DNA from: Paracentrotus lividus
Taxonomy: Eukaryota; Echinodermata; Echinoidea; Camarodonta; Echinidae
DNA length: 64,000 bases
NCBI GenBank assembly: GCA_940671915.1
Contig: CALNVZ010003434.1
Span: forward strand, 8,953,833 to 9,017,832
Reading direction: 5' to 3'
This document shows, piece after piece, positions 1 through 13,221 of the stretch. The position numbers were made by a program, and so were the translations under genes. Positions within the stretch are counted from its first letter, which is position 1, and every line of letters begins with the position of its first letter. The notes under the pieces are model-generated. The model was given only the letters and a program-made list of their open reading frames with translations. It was not told the DNA's origin and made no database searches.

Positions 1-620
1 TGATAATGCCCATCCCCCAAATAAATAACAAGGCCGTCCCCATTTAACCGACATTAAACTATGAACATTAAACAAGGTCATTTTTTTTTCCAGCAGACTT
101 AAAAATTAGAAATGCACTGTTTTTGAGAGAAAATGTGAGATTTTTTATGTGAAGAATTAGGTAAGATTTGTATCCAATGGCTTACAATTTAAATCAAGTG
201 TATCTGTATTTTGTAACCGCCTCTTTGTGCTGTCATACAGTTGTCGACAGAATTTGTGGCGAGATCTCTAAGAGTCGACAGTTGTGGGAGAACGAATGGC
301 TGGAATGTATTGTCCATGGTGAGAATGAAGTTTGTGTGTTTGATCAGGAATTAGGCAAATCGAGACACTGATTCTCAGATCTAGAAGTAAATTTTGGATA
401 AAAATTTAGTACGACAATAACTGGATGACAACTTCATCAAGGTTTTGGAGAGGATAGAGAAACCTACTTGCTTTTTCTTTGTGTAGCAAAAAGGATTTAC
501 ATAGTGGAATCTAGATTGCATGAAGTACAGGTTAATAAATCAGTGACACCCCTGCCTTTTGTTCCCCTAGCCAAATACAAGATTGCAGTCTCCAAAGAAG
601 CAAAAAATTCTTTCAGTGCT
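1..620. other. Unassigned sequence left of the duplicated block
   Basis: AT-rich sequence with no convincing exon, repeat or RNA gene. The short open frames here have no recognisable domain and no splice context. It lies just left of where the noisy copy begins to match the clean copy at 11996, so it may belong to the same low-quality read. Confidence 0.4.
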
Positions 621-3600
621 AGTTGGCCGCGAGCCACATCAACGTAGCATGCCATAAATGTGAACCAATCATAATACGTGTCTTTAAAACTGTACATTTC
701 CCCAGTACAAAAGAAGGGACTAAAGGAATAGACTAGGTTGACGAAATTGTATCTTGGCTCGTCAGATTAGTGATGGGTACCTGGTTCATATTGAATCATT
801 AACTTGGTATGCATGGTGAAACAGTCTTTTGGATTTATTTATACAGGTTTGCACGCTAGTAAAAATTACACGTGTAAAGGGTGCTAGATTCTGCAGATTA
901 TTGCTCGTTGTTTCTCTGCTGTTCGCTGTTACGCCGCACATTGGATGTCGAGAGGAGTCGTCGAACTTGTCATTACACCGACTCTGGAGAATCCTGTGTG
1001 ATTATTACTTATCCTGACGCTTCTTCAGTTACTGCAACTGGCTACGCAGGAGCTCCCGATCAATTTTGAGAGCGCGGCGCGCATCGAGTCGTCTCGGTGA
1101 CGCTATTCTTGTAGAGGCTATCTTGCTATGTGGTAGAAATTAGGCTTGCTGTATCTCTATCAATGACGCTTTGTCATGTATAACGGTGATCAAATACATA
1201 GAAATCGTCTGCCCTCATAGCCTCTTAGTTTTCCGATACTTTTCAGTAAGACATCTTTCCTCAAGACCTGATAATTGAGTTCAATCAGAAGTCTAATTGT
1301 AATCATTGCGACTTGTTCTGGATGTTCGACACGGTCTTAGTGAGAATCAATGGCGATGGCCTGGTCAATATATTAAAGTCATCTCGCGATACTTGGTAGG
1401 CGGTTACAGGTAGAATTGCACTGTCGGGCTTGAGGTTGTTTAGCGCATTTGGCAATATTGATACAACTTGTTGATTCTATAAGGACGAGTACTCAGAGAG
1501 AAAAAGATCTGACCTTATTTGTTTTGGGTTATCTTTCATTTGTTTTTTCTTTTTATCTTTGTTACATTTTATGTATACAAAGTTCTCTATCAGTTACCCA
1601 TTTTAGGAGATGTATTGATCAGGGGAGCAATCTATGGCAAGATTATTGAATAAACATGACAATTAGGCTAGTATTGACGGGACAGTGTGCAGCAGTGAAA
1701 GCTTCGCACTCATAGAACAAGACATTTTGAGGTCTTTTATGTGACAAATCTTGGTGGATCTCTGAGCTCTATTAAGTATGGAGTAAACTGTATTGTTACA
1801 CGTTTTTAAAAAAATTCCAATTATCAATTTTCCGTAAATATGTGCTTATTTATGCAAAAACTTACGGGGATCTTGATTATCGTCATAGTTAGCGATGATT
1901 TGAGGAGGGCTTGATATCGATGTGAGGTTGTGACAGCTGACTTTGAGCGATGATATCCAATCGTAAGTTCTGTGTTACAGGAAGAACGATTGATTTGAGA
2001 GTGGCGATTGTTTTAGGACTTACGGATTGAATTTAGAAACACGATTGATTGTGTCAATCGTAAGTCTTTGTGCTTTAAGACTCGCCACAGGTTATATGCT
2101 GTTGCAAATGTTGGCAATACCTTTGTGTCTATAAGCCTATTGTGACAGTATTTGTCGCTCCGTGCTCGCGTATCTAATTGTGTTCGCATGCCATGTTTAC
2201 TGGTTATTACGGCGCGATTGCGGCAATCAGAGGCAAGTTGTATTTTCGCTCTTCATGTGTTTAACACAGGTAAAAGAACCGTTCAATTAAGACAAATAGT
2301 CGTTCAATACAAAACCGGTCACTATTATATCATTGATATAGTGATGGGGCTTAGGAGGCATATGCATCAATTGAGTTACTCATTAAATTGGGTTCAAAAG
2401 TTTTCGCGGTGGGTATTGACTGTCAAAGACTGGGGCCGAGTTTAAATTGGGATATGGATGTCAAGTAGAGGAATTGAGAATGTATGGAGTCAATGTATTT
2501 GTAATATTATGAGACGAAAAGTCTGTCATATGTTATATGATGTTTTAGGTAGTGTGAAAGAACTTTGGTATCAACGAGTATAGCTGAACTTTATTACTGA
2601 TTATAGGATGAATCTTCTCCAAGAGACTTGGAGAATCCTTAACACGTAAAGCCACGGAGAAGTTATCTCTTAATACGTTAAGATGTAGCGCGTGAACTGA
2701 GTGCACTGAATGGAATCCCTCAGTTATTTCAGGGCTCTTGTAAGTTGAAGTTACTTATTGTAGTAGATCAAATTTAGTATTTGGATTCATCATGTCAGTT
2801 AATAGTTAGCATTATATATTGCAGATTATGCGAGATTATATATTGTAGATTGTAAGCATCTTCGAAATGATTGGCATTATAAAGTGCATTAATCTGGTGA
2901 ATTTTATCCTTTCGAAAATGTTGCAAACTTTTGCGTGCTAGATTAGTGCTCTTTGAGTATATATTTTTTGTTGCTCAACCGTCGATTATAAGGATTTTTA
3001 CGTGAATCCGCGAATATAGTGGTTGTGCGCTACTGTCAATTTATTTTTTGATTACGATGCGCAACAACGCATTAAACGCAAAAATTGACCGTATCAACCG
3101 TGCACCAGCGGTGACATATAAACTGAATTATACTCGGCAGTGAACTAATGGTTTGGCCTAGACAATTGAAGACGGTTACAGTCTAGAATCCTAGAACTAA
3201 TCATATTACGCAATCATTTTCTAAATTGCAGTCAAACGGTGAATGACACGTGTTAAATCTTATCTATTATACATATCATCGATTCTTTAAAATAACTAAC
3301 CTCGTGCGAGGTGATGAGTATAAAGAATATTTATATACAGACAATAGCAATGGCTGGTATTTCTCGATCAGGACTGATAAATGTTTAGATGTCATCCTCT
3401 CAAATTTCAAATTCTACCCAAGCATTACAAATTTTGACACAATAAGCTATTTAGTATTGTGTCTTTCGTATTTCCAAAAGAGCATTTCAGATTACAGCAT
3501 TTTCTGTTAGGTTAGGTTACAATATGAAAAAAAAGTAATATGAATCTTAAATTTTGACATTTATTAGGTATTTGGAAATGAAACAAGTATTTGAAAATAT

Positions 3601-4161
3601 TATGAGAACAATGCTTACATATTTTCGTTGTTTTGTTTTGTTTTTTGTTTTTTTTCTTACTTTTGCCGTATGTTGTGCTTAGCAGGTCTTTTTAGCTTTC
3701 TATTTTTTTTTTTGAGTGTAAACCTTCTAAAGATAGATGCTTTGATTCAGGGTCATGGAGCAAGTTCTAGTGAATCGAAATTCGAGATGGATAGAGTTTC
3801 TTGAAATGATGATGACGGGCTTAGATTCTCGAAACAAAATCGTTCTATGCCACGGCAATTATAGGTACTAAAATAAGTTTGGATTTTAAACTTATTCTAA
3901 GGATTTTGGAAATTGTACTTCTTATCGATAATAAGCTAAAAATATTTTTTCTACAAAAATGTTCCACTTAATATCCTCATTGGTTCTCTTTGCAGCTTCA
4001 AATGCGAAACGAGTTGAAAAGCCTTTTTTATAGTACTAAATATGTCAAGTTATCTATATTTCGAGATACGTAAAATTTTAAAATGTCTGCAGATGAAGTA
4101 GATTTCCTAGGTGTTGTATTTGGCCAAACATGTAAGTGTGATCATTTTTTTTCTTCATACA

Positions 4162-4471
4162 GTGGCGTCTAAACGGACATGAATTTGATAGAAATACTCA
4201 AGTAGCAGAAAATACCAGTATGGTTATCATCGTAGACGAAAGTATGGGAACCGGTTAATAGGGAAAGGAAGCTTTCAACTGCTATAGTCATGATCTAGAC
4301 GGCTGATGGGAAGACATCACATAAGGTACTGGGGTGATTGCTCAACTTGTGCAAGCACGGTCATTAATCCACAGCAATCATTCTCTGCTTCTATTAGAGG
4401 TGCCTCCTCAAGTAAGAGATTATTGAAAATATTAGAAGGAAATGTTACCCAAATGAAATACTTGCCGTGTA
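4162..4471 (+). pseudogene. Broken copy of the Death-domain exon
   Basis: Matches 14787-15091 with many indels. The preceding context (a T-rich stretch ending in CATACAG, then TGG) and the trailing GTAAGTTAAG correspond to the splice sites of the clean exon. No open frame covers it. It lies inside the noisy duplicate block, so the damage is more likely sequencing error than biological decay. Confidence 0.6.
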
Positions 4472-4903
4472 AGTTAAGTATATATAGTCTGCAAGTTTGA
4501 AAGCAAATGTCGATATCCGACTGCGAAGCCGCGGGTCTGTACATATTAATCCAATTCCTTCTTAGTATACTCGAATACCAAGGTGGATATATGCTATTAA
4601 ACATAAGCGATAGTTACACAATCTTACTTATATTCTGATTATTATAGAAGGTGTCGTGTACCACTACATTGTAGATAGCTTACATTGTAACTAGAATTCG
4701 CCATCTTATAATTTCCTAGGTAAATAGGTACTGATCTAGAAATAGTAAATGATCCAGCCCATAACTAAAAAATTCAACTCTTCACAGGTGGTGTGATTGC
4801 TTGTAAACTTCTTAGACCTTTACAGTTAGCAGATAGCAAAGGAAAACGTTTAATAAACCTCAACTATGGAAATTTGTCATTTTTTCATATTTACTTCCTT
4901 TTT

Positions 4904-6535
4904 TCTTCGATAAGGAGGAGGTTATCCGGGATAAATGTAGATTGAGAGAGCAACTAAGAGTTAGGATATCGTAAGGTATTTAGTGAGTTAAAATGCACGA
5001 TTGTGACTTTGACGATCGGGAAACTTTGCAGCGCATATCTAATGTCATCTGTCATGAGTGGATAGGAATGGGAGTCAGGTAGATAATACATAATTAGTAC
5101 ACCATTATGAGGAGCTCTTGTTTATTTCATCTCAACACAAAATATAAAAAAAGTTCAGCTTTCTAATGGCACGAGAGCGCGTTAAGGGAAACGAGTCTGT
5201 TTGGCTAAGAATCCGGTCTCTGGATGGGCAGCAGGTGCAGAACATTCTTCAGGAAAGTCCGATCTTCTATCTTCTGGAATCGTTCGAAGATATTGGTCGA
5301 GAGTTAGCAAGTACTCTTTATGGGAGGTTTTCAGTCATGGGCACTTCAAGTGACATAGGAATGACAAGGGGCACAAGTCGATGAGTATCAGAAACATCAA
5401 AGAAAGGTCGCTTATTCTTGTTGGACGGACTTGATGAAAGCTAAAATGCATCACCATAGTCAAATAGACGATCAGTCGATTCCACTTTGCACTTTACACA
5501 ATCGAGAGGGGAACGATTTGTCGACCAGCTATTCTACGTCTATTTGGCGCTGTATTCAAATCAAGAGTTGAAGATAAGAACAGTACTATTCAAATATATC
5601 TCATAAAGTAAAAATGTGGGTATTACGAGAGGAAAGGCGCGCTAAGAGTACACTAATAGCAATTTCTCAAGATAAGAAGACTCGAACCGTCTCATTTTCC
5701 TAATACAACTAATCGAAAGTGTCTCTTGACAATGGACTCTCATTCCAATCTTCGTGCTGATCATCAGTGTAGACAACATTGACAAGACAGAAAAAATAGA
5801 ACCCTTAGCAAATAAAACTGTGCCAACGGTTTAGGCGAAGTATGTTCTTTTCGAGACAATACTGTATGAAGACAGCGAATCTGTGAGGCGGGCTGATTGA
5901 GTACTGGAGGAAATGCTGAAGTTTATCAGAATGAAGTTATGTGAAGGATTCCAGGATAATTAGAAATTCGCCGAAGACTATAATTCGTGAAGCGAAGTGG
6001 TAGTTACGGATATTGTATGATGTCGAGGTCTCGGTGATTTTTTGGGCAGAGGAGAAGGAGGTGTTGCCGTCATCCCGATGAAAAATCAGAAAGTTGGGAT
6101 AGTGCTCTGTCATTGTTCATGAATTTCGTTCCTCACAAGCTTTGAGAGTAAGCATCAAGTCATTTACCTTGCACCTTCGCAGGGGGCAACGGATCGACCA
6201 TATAACTTCTAAACAATTTGCTCTGAACAAGAAAAGGCTTCCTGAAGTTGATATAGGGAGGAAAGTTACGGATATGTGTCTTTATTTTCTACTGTTTGCG
6301 GTGCGTATTGATAGAGCGAGAGTAAGGAAAAGACGTTGATCGATTGCGCTGCGCAGAGAGGCAGGGAGAACAGCGATTGCTATTCGAATGTGATAGAGGA
6401 CTGTAGAATGCCGAGTGAAGTCTATTTATAGGAGTGCTTCTGAGCTATCTTCTGATAATCTACAGTCTCGATACATATCGAAAACTCTACACGTGGATGC
6501 GCCTAACTTCTTCATCGGGAGAACTTGGGAACATC
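4904..6535 (+). pseudogene. Broken copy of the NACHT exon
   Basis: Corresponds to 15524-17043. Recognisable fragments include a frame at 5166-5384 related to the segment after the P-loop (QNILQESP... for LQEIDLLLLESF) and the GLDE region near 5420. Frameshifts occur every few tens of bases, so no ATPase could be made. It is part of the noisy duplicate block and should not be counted as an extra NLR gene unless independent reads support it. Confidence 0.6.
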
Positions 6536-7303
6536 GTAGTACAAAGCGTAGTGTTAGGAGCATAACGTGAAAGTTATTTGGATTTTCATCAGTTCAATAT
6601 TGTTGAAGGTTGCTGTCAATGTCGAAGAATAAAACATATTATTCCGTCGAGTTAAATGCCGTGTTGTAACTCTAATCTCTCTCTAGCTTAATCATGTTGT
6701 AAACGGTGTAAATTCTCAAAGTGCGATTCAATCATCCTAAATGCACAAAAAGTTGCACAATAAATAATTGCAAATTTGACAATCGGGTCTAATTTGACGT
6801 AGCAATTGATTATGACGTGAATCTGGCAGAAGTTAGCGGGTCCGATTGATTGCGTCATTCTAGCAAAAATCACTAAGAGATGTGTGAGATGTGATGCTAT
6901 GATCTGAGCAGTAATTCGGCCAGAGTTAACTTGGTAGCAACAAAGAGACCTAACAAAGAGCCGAAGTAACATAGGAAAAATCACATAGTTACAAGAATAG
7001 CGTCTCAGAGGCATCATGGGGAATTTGGCAAAACGTTTTTCATACGATATTCTGTAGAAAGTGTTATGATTGGAAAACTTGTGGCAGGCGAAATAGATTG
7101 TCATGCAATTTAAAAGACTGGTGAACAAAGGATGTAAATAAATATTTGTGAAGTAGTATAATAAAATATCACCCTAAATTAAAAATCATATGATGCATGT
7201 ATAGAAGGACCGCCCATTAGAAGATTGGACCGCCTCTCATTACATTCTGTCTTGAATGTAGACCTTGAGTCATTTAATGCCATAATACAAATTGTTTTTT
7301 CAA

Positions 7304-7450
7304 GATAGAAAGTTCTATGAGCGTTCACATCTCTATAGTCGCTAGCTTGTAGGTTTCTCAGACTGCAGGAAGTACAAGGTGAGCATTACGACCTGAATGT
7401 AGAGAGATGATCTTCCCAAGAATGGACGCAACTGCTTGCGCTGTATCGCA
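7304..7450 (+). pseudogene. Broken copy of the first LRR exon
   Basis: Corresponds to 17744-17890. The order of words is kept (TAGGTTTCTCAGACTGCAG near 7350, then the ATGATCTTC segment), but indels destroy the frame. It is in the noisy duplicate block. Confidence 0.55.
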
Positions 7451-7734
7451 GATCATAAGGTGAGCTGTATTATTTAAATGAGGGAAGGCTTTGGAAGGAG
7501 GTATCGGGACTCAATACTTGTTGAATGTCAACTGCGTTCTGAAGTGTAGTGGGACATGAGAAACAGAACACCGTTAGTTTTACAGGTCTCTCGTTTAAGC
7601 ATATTGGTCTGTAGCGAGAAATGCTCGCTTTGAACATTGTAATAGTGTTGACAATCAGGTCGTGGAGAGGGGAGTCATCACGCTCGGAAATAAGTGCGAG
7701 CTATAAGTATTAATATCTATTATGCATATCATGA

Positions 7735-9945
7735 TTAGAAAAGATGAAAATGAGACAAGAATAATAAGAAACATAAGGAATAAGAATCATGAATGAAGAA
7801 GATAGAAACAACAAATATCTGTGAAATGAGAAACATAAATAACACAAGGAAACAAATGAGCAACATAAAGAAATGAGAAAACAATGATAACATAAGGAGA
7901 GAAAAATAATGAATAATAAAGGAAGAGAGAAAAAACATAAGGATTGAAGGAAAGCATTTATTACAGAAAGTAAGAAAAACAATGATAACATAAGAAATGA
8001 GAAAAACGATGAATAACATTAAGTAAAGTGATAAAAACAATGAGTACATAGGAAAGTGAGAAAAAAATTTAATACACAGAGGAAAAAATGAGTAAGACAA
8101 GGAAAGTGAGAAAACATGAATAATAGAAAAACAACAATGAGCAACATGAGGAAGTGAAAAGCTTATAACAATAAGTGAAGTAGAAAACCACATATAGAAT
8201 TGAGAAAACGATAATAACAAAGAAATTGAGAAAACAATGAAACATAAGTAATAGTGAGAAAAGACAATGATAACATAAGGAAAGTGAGAAAAAAATAATA
8301 CACAAGAAAATGAGTAACATAAGGAAAGTGAAAAACAGAATAACAATAAGGAGAGAAAAACAATGAATACATATTAGGAAGAGAGAGAAACAATGAATAT
8401 AATAAGGGAAAATAAGAATCAGAAAGGGAAAAAAAAAAACAAGTAAAATTTTTTTTGACGCCTAGAGAAGTGAAAAAAACAATGAATAAAACGAAGGAAA
8501 GAGAGAAAAACAATATGAATGACATAAGAAAGTAAGAACGAACAAAGTGAATAACTTGATGTCATATGGAAATACAATGCGAATAAATAAGTAAATGAGC
8601 AAAAACAATGAGTTAACATAGGGAAAAAACAATGAGTACACAAGAGAAGGAGAAAGACAATGAATAACATAAGGAAAGAAAAACATGATTGACCTAAGTA
8701 AAGTGAGAAAACAATGAATACTTGAAATGAGCAAAACAGAAAACATAAGGAAAAGTGAGAAAAATGATACACTGTGAAAGAGAGAAAACAATGAATAACA
8801 TAAGGAAAGTGAGAAAAGCATCAATAACATAATAGAGAGAAAACACAAATGAATACATAAAGGAATGAGAGAAAACAATGATAAAAGGAAGAAGAGAAAA
8901 ACAATAAATGACCTAAAAGAAGTGAGAAAACAATGAATAACATAAGAAAGAGAGAAAACAATGGAATCATTAGAGAAAGTGAGAAAAAACAATTAATAAC
9001 AAAAGGAAATTGATAAACAATGAATAACAATATGCAAGTGAAAAAAACAATGAATAACATAAGTAAGTGGGAAAAACAATGATGCATAAGGGAAAACAAT
9101 GAGTAACAAAGAAAGGAGAAAGACAATGATACATAAAGTAGAGAAAACATGAATGACTAAGAAAGTGAGAAAAACAGAAAACTAAGGAAGTGAGAAAAAC
9201 AATGAATAAAAAGGAATGAAAAACAATGAACAAAGGAAGAGAGAAAAACAAATGAACTAACATGGAAAGTGAGAAAAACAATCATAAAATAAGAAAGAAG
9301 AAACAATGAATAACAGAAGTAGAAAGAGAGAAAAAATGAATAACATAAGGAAAGAGAGAAACATGATGACCTAAAGAGTGAGAAAACATGAAAACATAAG
9401 GAAAGTGAGAAAAAATGAAACATAAGAAAAAAAATCGAATGAGCAAATAAGGAGGATTGTGGAAGCAATTAAAACATAATGAAAAAGAGAAAACAATGAA
9501 TGAATGAAGGTGAGAAAAAAAGGAATAACATAAAGAAGTGAGAAAACAATGAATACATAAGGAAAAAGTAGGAAAGCATATATTACATACAGGGAAAAAA
9601 CAATAGCAAACATAAGAGATGAGGATGCAATATTACAATAAGAATAAAAAAACCAAAACATGATACACTAAAGTGAGAGAAACATGTATAACATAAAGGA
9701 AAGAGAAAAAATGAATGAAGACATAAAAGTAGAAAAAACAAGAAACATAAGGAAAGTGGGAAACAAGAAATAACATAAGGAAAGAGAGAAAAACAATGAA
9801 TACATAAGAAAGTGAGAAAAAATTGATAACATAGGACAGAGAAAAATAGGAAAGAGAAAAAATGAATGAATAGAGGAAAGTGAAAGCAATGAATAACAAG
9901 AAGTCAAAAACATGGATAACATAAGGAAAGGAGAAAGAATTATTT
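7735..9945. repeat. Noisy copy of the 30-bp minisatellite
   Basis: An array of ACATAAGGAAAGTGAGAAAA-like units whose spacing wanders because of single-base deletions and insertions. It matches the regular array at 18125-20483. The many Phe/Ser/Leu-rich open frames on the minus strand here are by-products of the repeat. Confidence 0.8.
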
Positions 9946-11970
9946 ATTATAGTATTTATTCTGATCTTTAGACAGGTGGCACATATGCCTAATATAGGTG
10001 TAGTTACATAGGCCCGTGGCAATAACAAGGAAACTAAAAACAATAACAAAAAATTGAATATATACAATGCATTGATAGAAACATTGATCCTATAATAACG
10101 CAACCTGTTTCAACCACGGAAATTGATTAGTCTTTACTTTGAAAAGAAACAAAACAAAACACGAAGATTTGAATATTAAGGTCGGCGAGAAGCCTGCTCT
10201 GATAAATGTTGTGCTATCTGTATAGGAATTATGTATTTGGTTTTGAAAGAATAAACATTGAGTATGAAAACAACTAGTTATATACATATTTACAATGAGC
10301 ATAATTACATAACGGAGCAAAATTAAAATAAGAAAGTCAATACAATAGTGAATAGGTATGGAATATAGCCATGAAATAAACTGACAAATAAGCTATAAGA
10401 TAAACTAAATGAAGTGTTACAGATCTTTTGAACATTACATGTAACAGTTTTCGCAAAATTGCATCCTTGTCCGTTTTTATTTTTTTGAAGTGCTGCTCTT
10501 AAGAATGCGTGTCGTCAACTTTCTTCTGTTGATTTAAATGTAGTTACTAACATGAAACAATTAGACAATTTGAAATTTTGAGCAATGTAATTCCAGGAAT
10601 TTTGTTGAACAAGTTTACTAAAACGCCATGTTCATAATTATTCATACCCATACGGGTTGACAAATCTAATTCCTTATTAATATCGCGAAATAATCATTTT
10701 TTGATTTTTTCCACCTCAAATATTCTTGCGAATGTCCAGAACCTTCGGTCTCGTGGGTTTGAAACCCAATGCGCTCTGGAAGAACGCCGCAGGCTGTGTA
10801 AGGTGCATGGTCCTTGGCCATTTGTGAGTCTTGCAACTCCACTAACAATTTTGCAGGGATTCTTGTCAATGTCGGCGATTATTTTCTTCCAACATTCATT
10901 AGGATGTCCTTGAATTATTCTGACTAACTTGACCGTATGCTCTGAACTTCGTCGTTGAATTCCAGCGTCTCCAGGTATATTAACAAGCATACTTCTGCAG
11001 TTTCATCAGGATCTTAATGAAAATGTCTCACCGGGATGACTCATTCTTACAGATTGCCCGTGCTACACGCACTGATAATCCATAGCAGTTTTATCGAAGC
11101 CATGTGCTAAAATTAGAACGGTCTTCAGATTTGAGGATTCATACTTTTTTTGCCATATTGAAGAAAGTCCATACACTCGTAAATTCTAATTTTCTGCTCA
11201 TAACTTATATAATTTATGGTCCATAAGTTTTGAAAGTTCTGGTTCCAATGAGCTGGAACTGGGAGCTCCAATGGGTTGATGCAAAACTGAGACGTTGGTG
11301 ATGTCTGTATAGAGATGGTACTTACATAGTTGCTCGGCATTTTGTCTCTGGCTCTCTGGCCGAATACAATTCCGCTGTCGGCGTTATTCTCACCACACGC
11401 CCAGCTTCCTTCTATTTGGTTTTGTCTTTTTTTCAGTGGTATATTATTCCGGACTTTTGTGATCTGGTGTTTATGTAGGGCTCTAGTAACTTTTGGCTTC
11501 AAGGAAGACTTGCACTTTGACATCTCATTGTAGCTTTTCACAAGTGTTTATATCTGGGCTCATAAGAAGCAATAAGTGTAAATGCAGGGACGAAAGTGTG
11601 ATGTGGTAGAGGTTTCTATTACAACAATCAATATGAAGTTAAGGAAAATCAAAGTCGTGGCAAGGAAACCTATAATAAGAGGAGGTTGCTGAAGACTTAC
11701 AGGATGGCTCAAATACATACGCAACTGACTTCAGCCTGGAGGTATTTCAGAGGAGACAGGGTCCAGATCCCAAGAACCATAAAGAAAGATAAAGACTTTG
11801 CAAAAAAAATATTTCAGATGGTTATGTTAAAGAAAATAATATGTTTGGTGGCTTATAACAAATTCGACTGAACCCTAGGTATGAATATATAATTGGGTTT
11901 TCGTAATCTTCAATAAAATACCGCCTGAAAATACAAATTGCCGTAAAATAGAAATTTTTCCAATAGTCCA
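9946..11970 (-). mobile_element. Noisy copy of the LINE 3' end and Tc1-like element
   Basis: Left part (9946-10443) matches the LINE 3' region at 20484-21024. The CAGTTTTCGCAAAATTG terminus near 10445 starts the copy of the Tc1-like element, which runs into the N gap and so lacks its right inverted repeat. The minus-strand frame at 10694-10990 is a fragment of the transposase. Confidence 0.7.
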
Positions 11971-11995
11971 NNNNNNNNNNNNNNNNNNNNNNNNN
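11971..11995. other. Assembly gap, 25 Ns
   Basis: Exactly 25 Ns. Sequence before it matches 22583 and sequence after it matches about 625, so it marks the join of two overlapping versions of one locus rather than missing sequence of known size. Confidence 0.95.
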
Positions 11996-13020
11996 GACCC
12001 AAGTCAAAGCATCGCCATGAAATTGTGGACCAACCATAAATACGTGTCTTTATACATGTACAGTTCACTCTCATTATCAGAAGAAAGGGACTAGAATGAA
12101 CTAGACATTGAGAAATCTTGTATCTTGGCTCGTAATATTAGGAGTGGACTGTTTTTTTTAACTTGATGCATGGGAAACATGTTGATTTTTTTATTCATTA
12201 AAAAAAATTAAGTACATCTTGTTTTTCCTTTTTTCTTCTGTCCTTTACCATCATGCAGGAGCTGTAGTGACTCCAACTGCATCATTCGACACTGAGCATC
12301 CTTCAAACGTTACCTTCATCTGACTCATCAGCCCTAACTTCAATTGATGATCGCATCAAGTCTCCGAGATGACATCATTCTTTGTAGAGCTATCTTCTAT
12401 TGTATATATCTGCCTTTGCTTGTTCTTCATATCATCCCTTTATACTTTCATTTCTGTGTCAATACTGAAATTTTCCCAGGCCCTTATTTTCGATACCTTT
12501 ATAAAGACTCTTTCAAGACTGATATTTTTCATTCAAAGTCTATTTGTAATCATTTCGTCACTGCTTGTCACACACTTAGTTATACCGTATATTAAATTAT
12601 CTCTGATACTCGTGTAACTGACAAGTAAATTCACCTCTGCTGAGTTAAGCCATGCAATATTTGATACAACTTTATATTTCTTAAATAAACCAACAGAAAA
12701 AAGGAAATGTTTTGTTTTGGTTATCTTCATTTGTTTGTGTTTTCTTTTTATCTTGTAACATTTTATGTATACAAAGTTCTTCTATACAGTTCACTCCCAT
12801 ATAATGATGTATTCAGGACCAATCTTGCAATATTGAATACATACATGTAGCCTATATAGGGACATGTGCACAGAAATTGCAACCAGGAAAACACTTTACT
12901 CTGACAAAATCTTGTACCAGTCCTTATTATAATGGAGTAAACTGTATTTTTACACTTTTTAAAACTTCCAATTATCAATATTTTCCGTAAATATGTGCTT
13001 ATTACCACTTACGGGGTGAT
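11996..13020. other. 5' flank of NLR gene 1, no supported exon
   Basis: AT-rich sequence. A pyrimidine tract ending in ATCATGCAG at about 12258 is followed by a short open stretch ending in TGA near 12321 (AVVTPTASFDTEHPSNVTFI in one frame). It could be a small terminal exon of an upstream gene, but there is no homology to support it. The first exon of NLR gene 1 has not been found here. Confidence 0.3.
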
Positions 13021-13029
13021 CTTGATTAG

Positions 13030-13203
13030 TCGTATAGATTACGATTGATTAGAGGAATTACGATTGATTGGCAGCTGAACTTACGATTGATATCAATCGT
13101 AAGTTCTTGTGTTACAGAAGATACGATTGATTTGAGATACGATTGATTTTAGGACTTACGATTGATTTTTGAACTTACGATTGATTTTGGATCAATCGTA
13201 AGT
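13030..13203. repeat. Degenerate tandem ACGATTGATT repeat
   Basis: About eight copies of ACGATTGATT or its reverse complement (ATCAATCGTAAGT), spaced about 15-30 bases, with palindromic pairs near 13080-13105 and 13190-13203. The noisy copy shows the same motif at about 1900-2070. Confidence 0.7.
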
Positions 13204-13221
13204 CTTTGTGTTACACCCACA

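Larger units (their letters stand above)
621..11970 (+). repeat. Noisy direct copy of 11996-22583 (probable assembly artefact)
   Basis: This block aligns in order and in the same orientation with 11996-22583. The 5' flank, Death exon, NACHT exon, LRR exon, minisatellite, LINE 3' end and Tc1-like element all appear, offset by about 10.4-11.4 kb. It differs from the clean copy by very frequent single-base insertions, deletions and substitutions, which break every reading frame. It ends at 11970, directly before a 25-base N run, with sequence matching 22583. The dense indels, the drifting offset and the gap at the junction are what an uncorrected long read used for gap filling would leave. A truly old, decayed tandem duplication is the less likely alternative. 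Confidence 0.8.

Noticed and set aside
4904..6535. A third NLR gene or pseudogene
   Set aside because: It is part of the noisy duplicate ending at an N gap; counting it as a gene would rely on an assembly artefact.
6688..7128. 146-codon minus-strand frame
   Set aside because: It lies antisense in the noisy copy of intron sequence; the clean copy has no equivalent frame.
7735..9661. Many Phe/Leu/Ser-rich minus-strand frames resembling membrane proteins
   Set aside because: They are translations of the noisy minisatellite copy; the hydrophobicity comes from the T-rich strand.
12244..12323. Small terminal exon AVVTPTASFDTEHPSNVTFI
   Set aside because: The acceptor-like site and stop are present, but there is no homology and the noisy copy does not show a clear counterpart.
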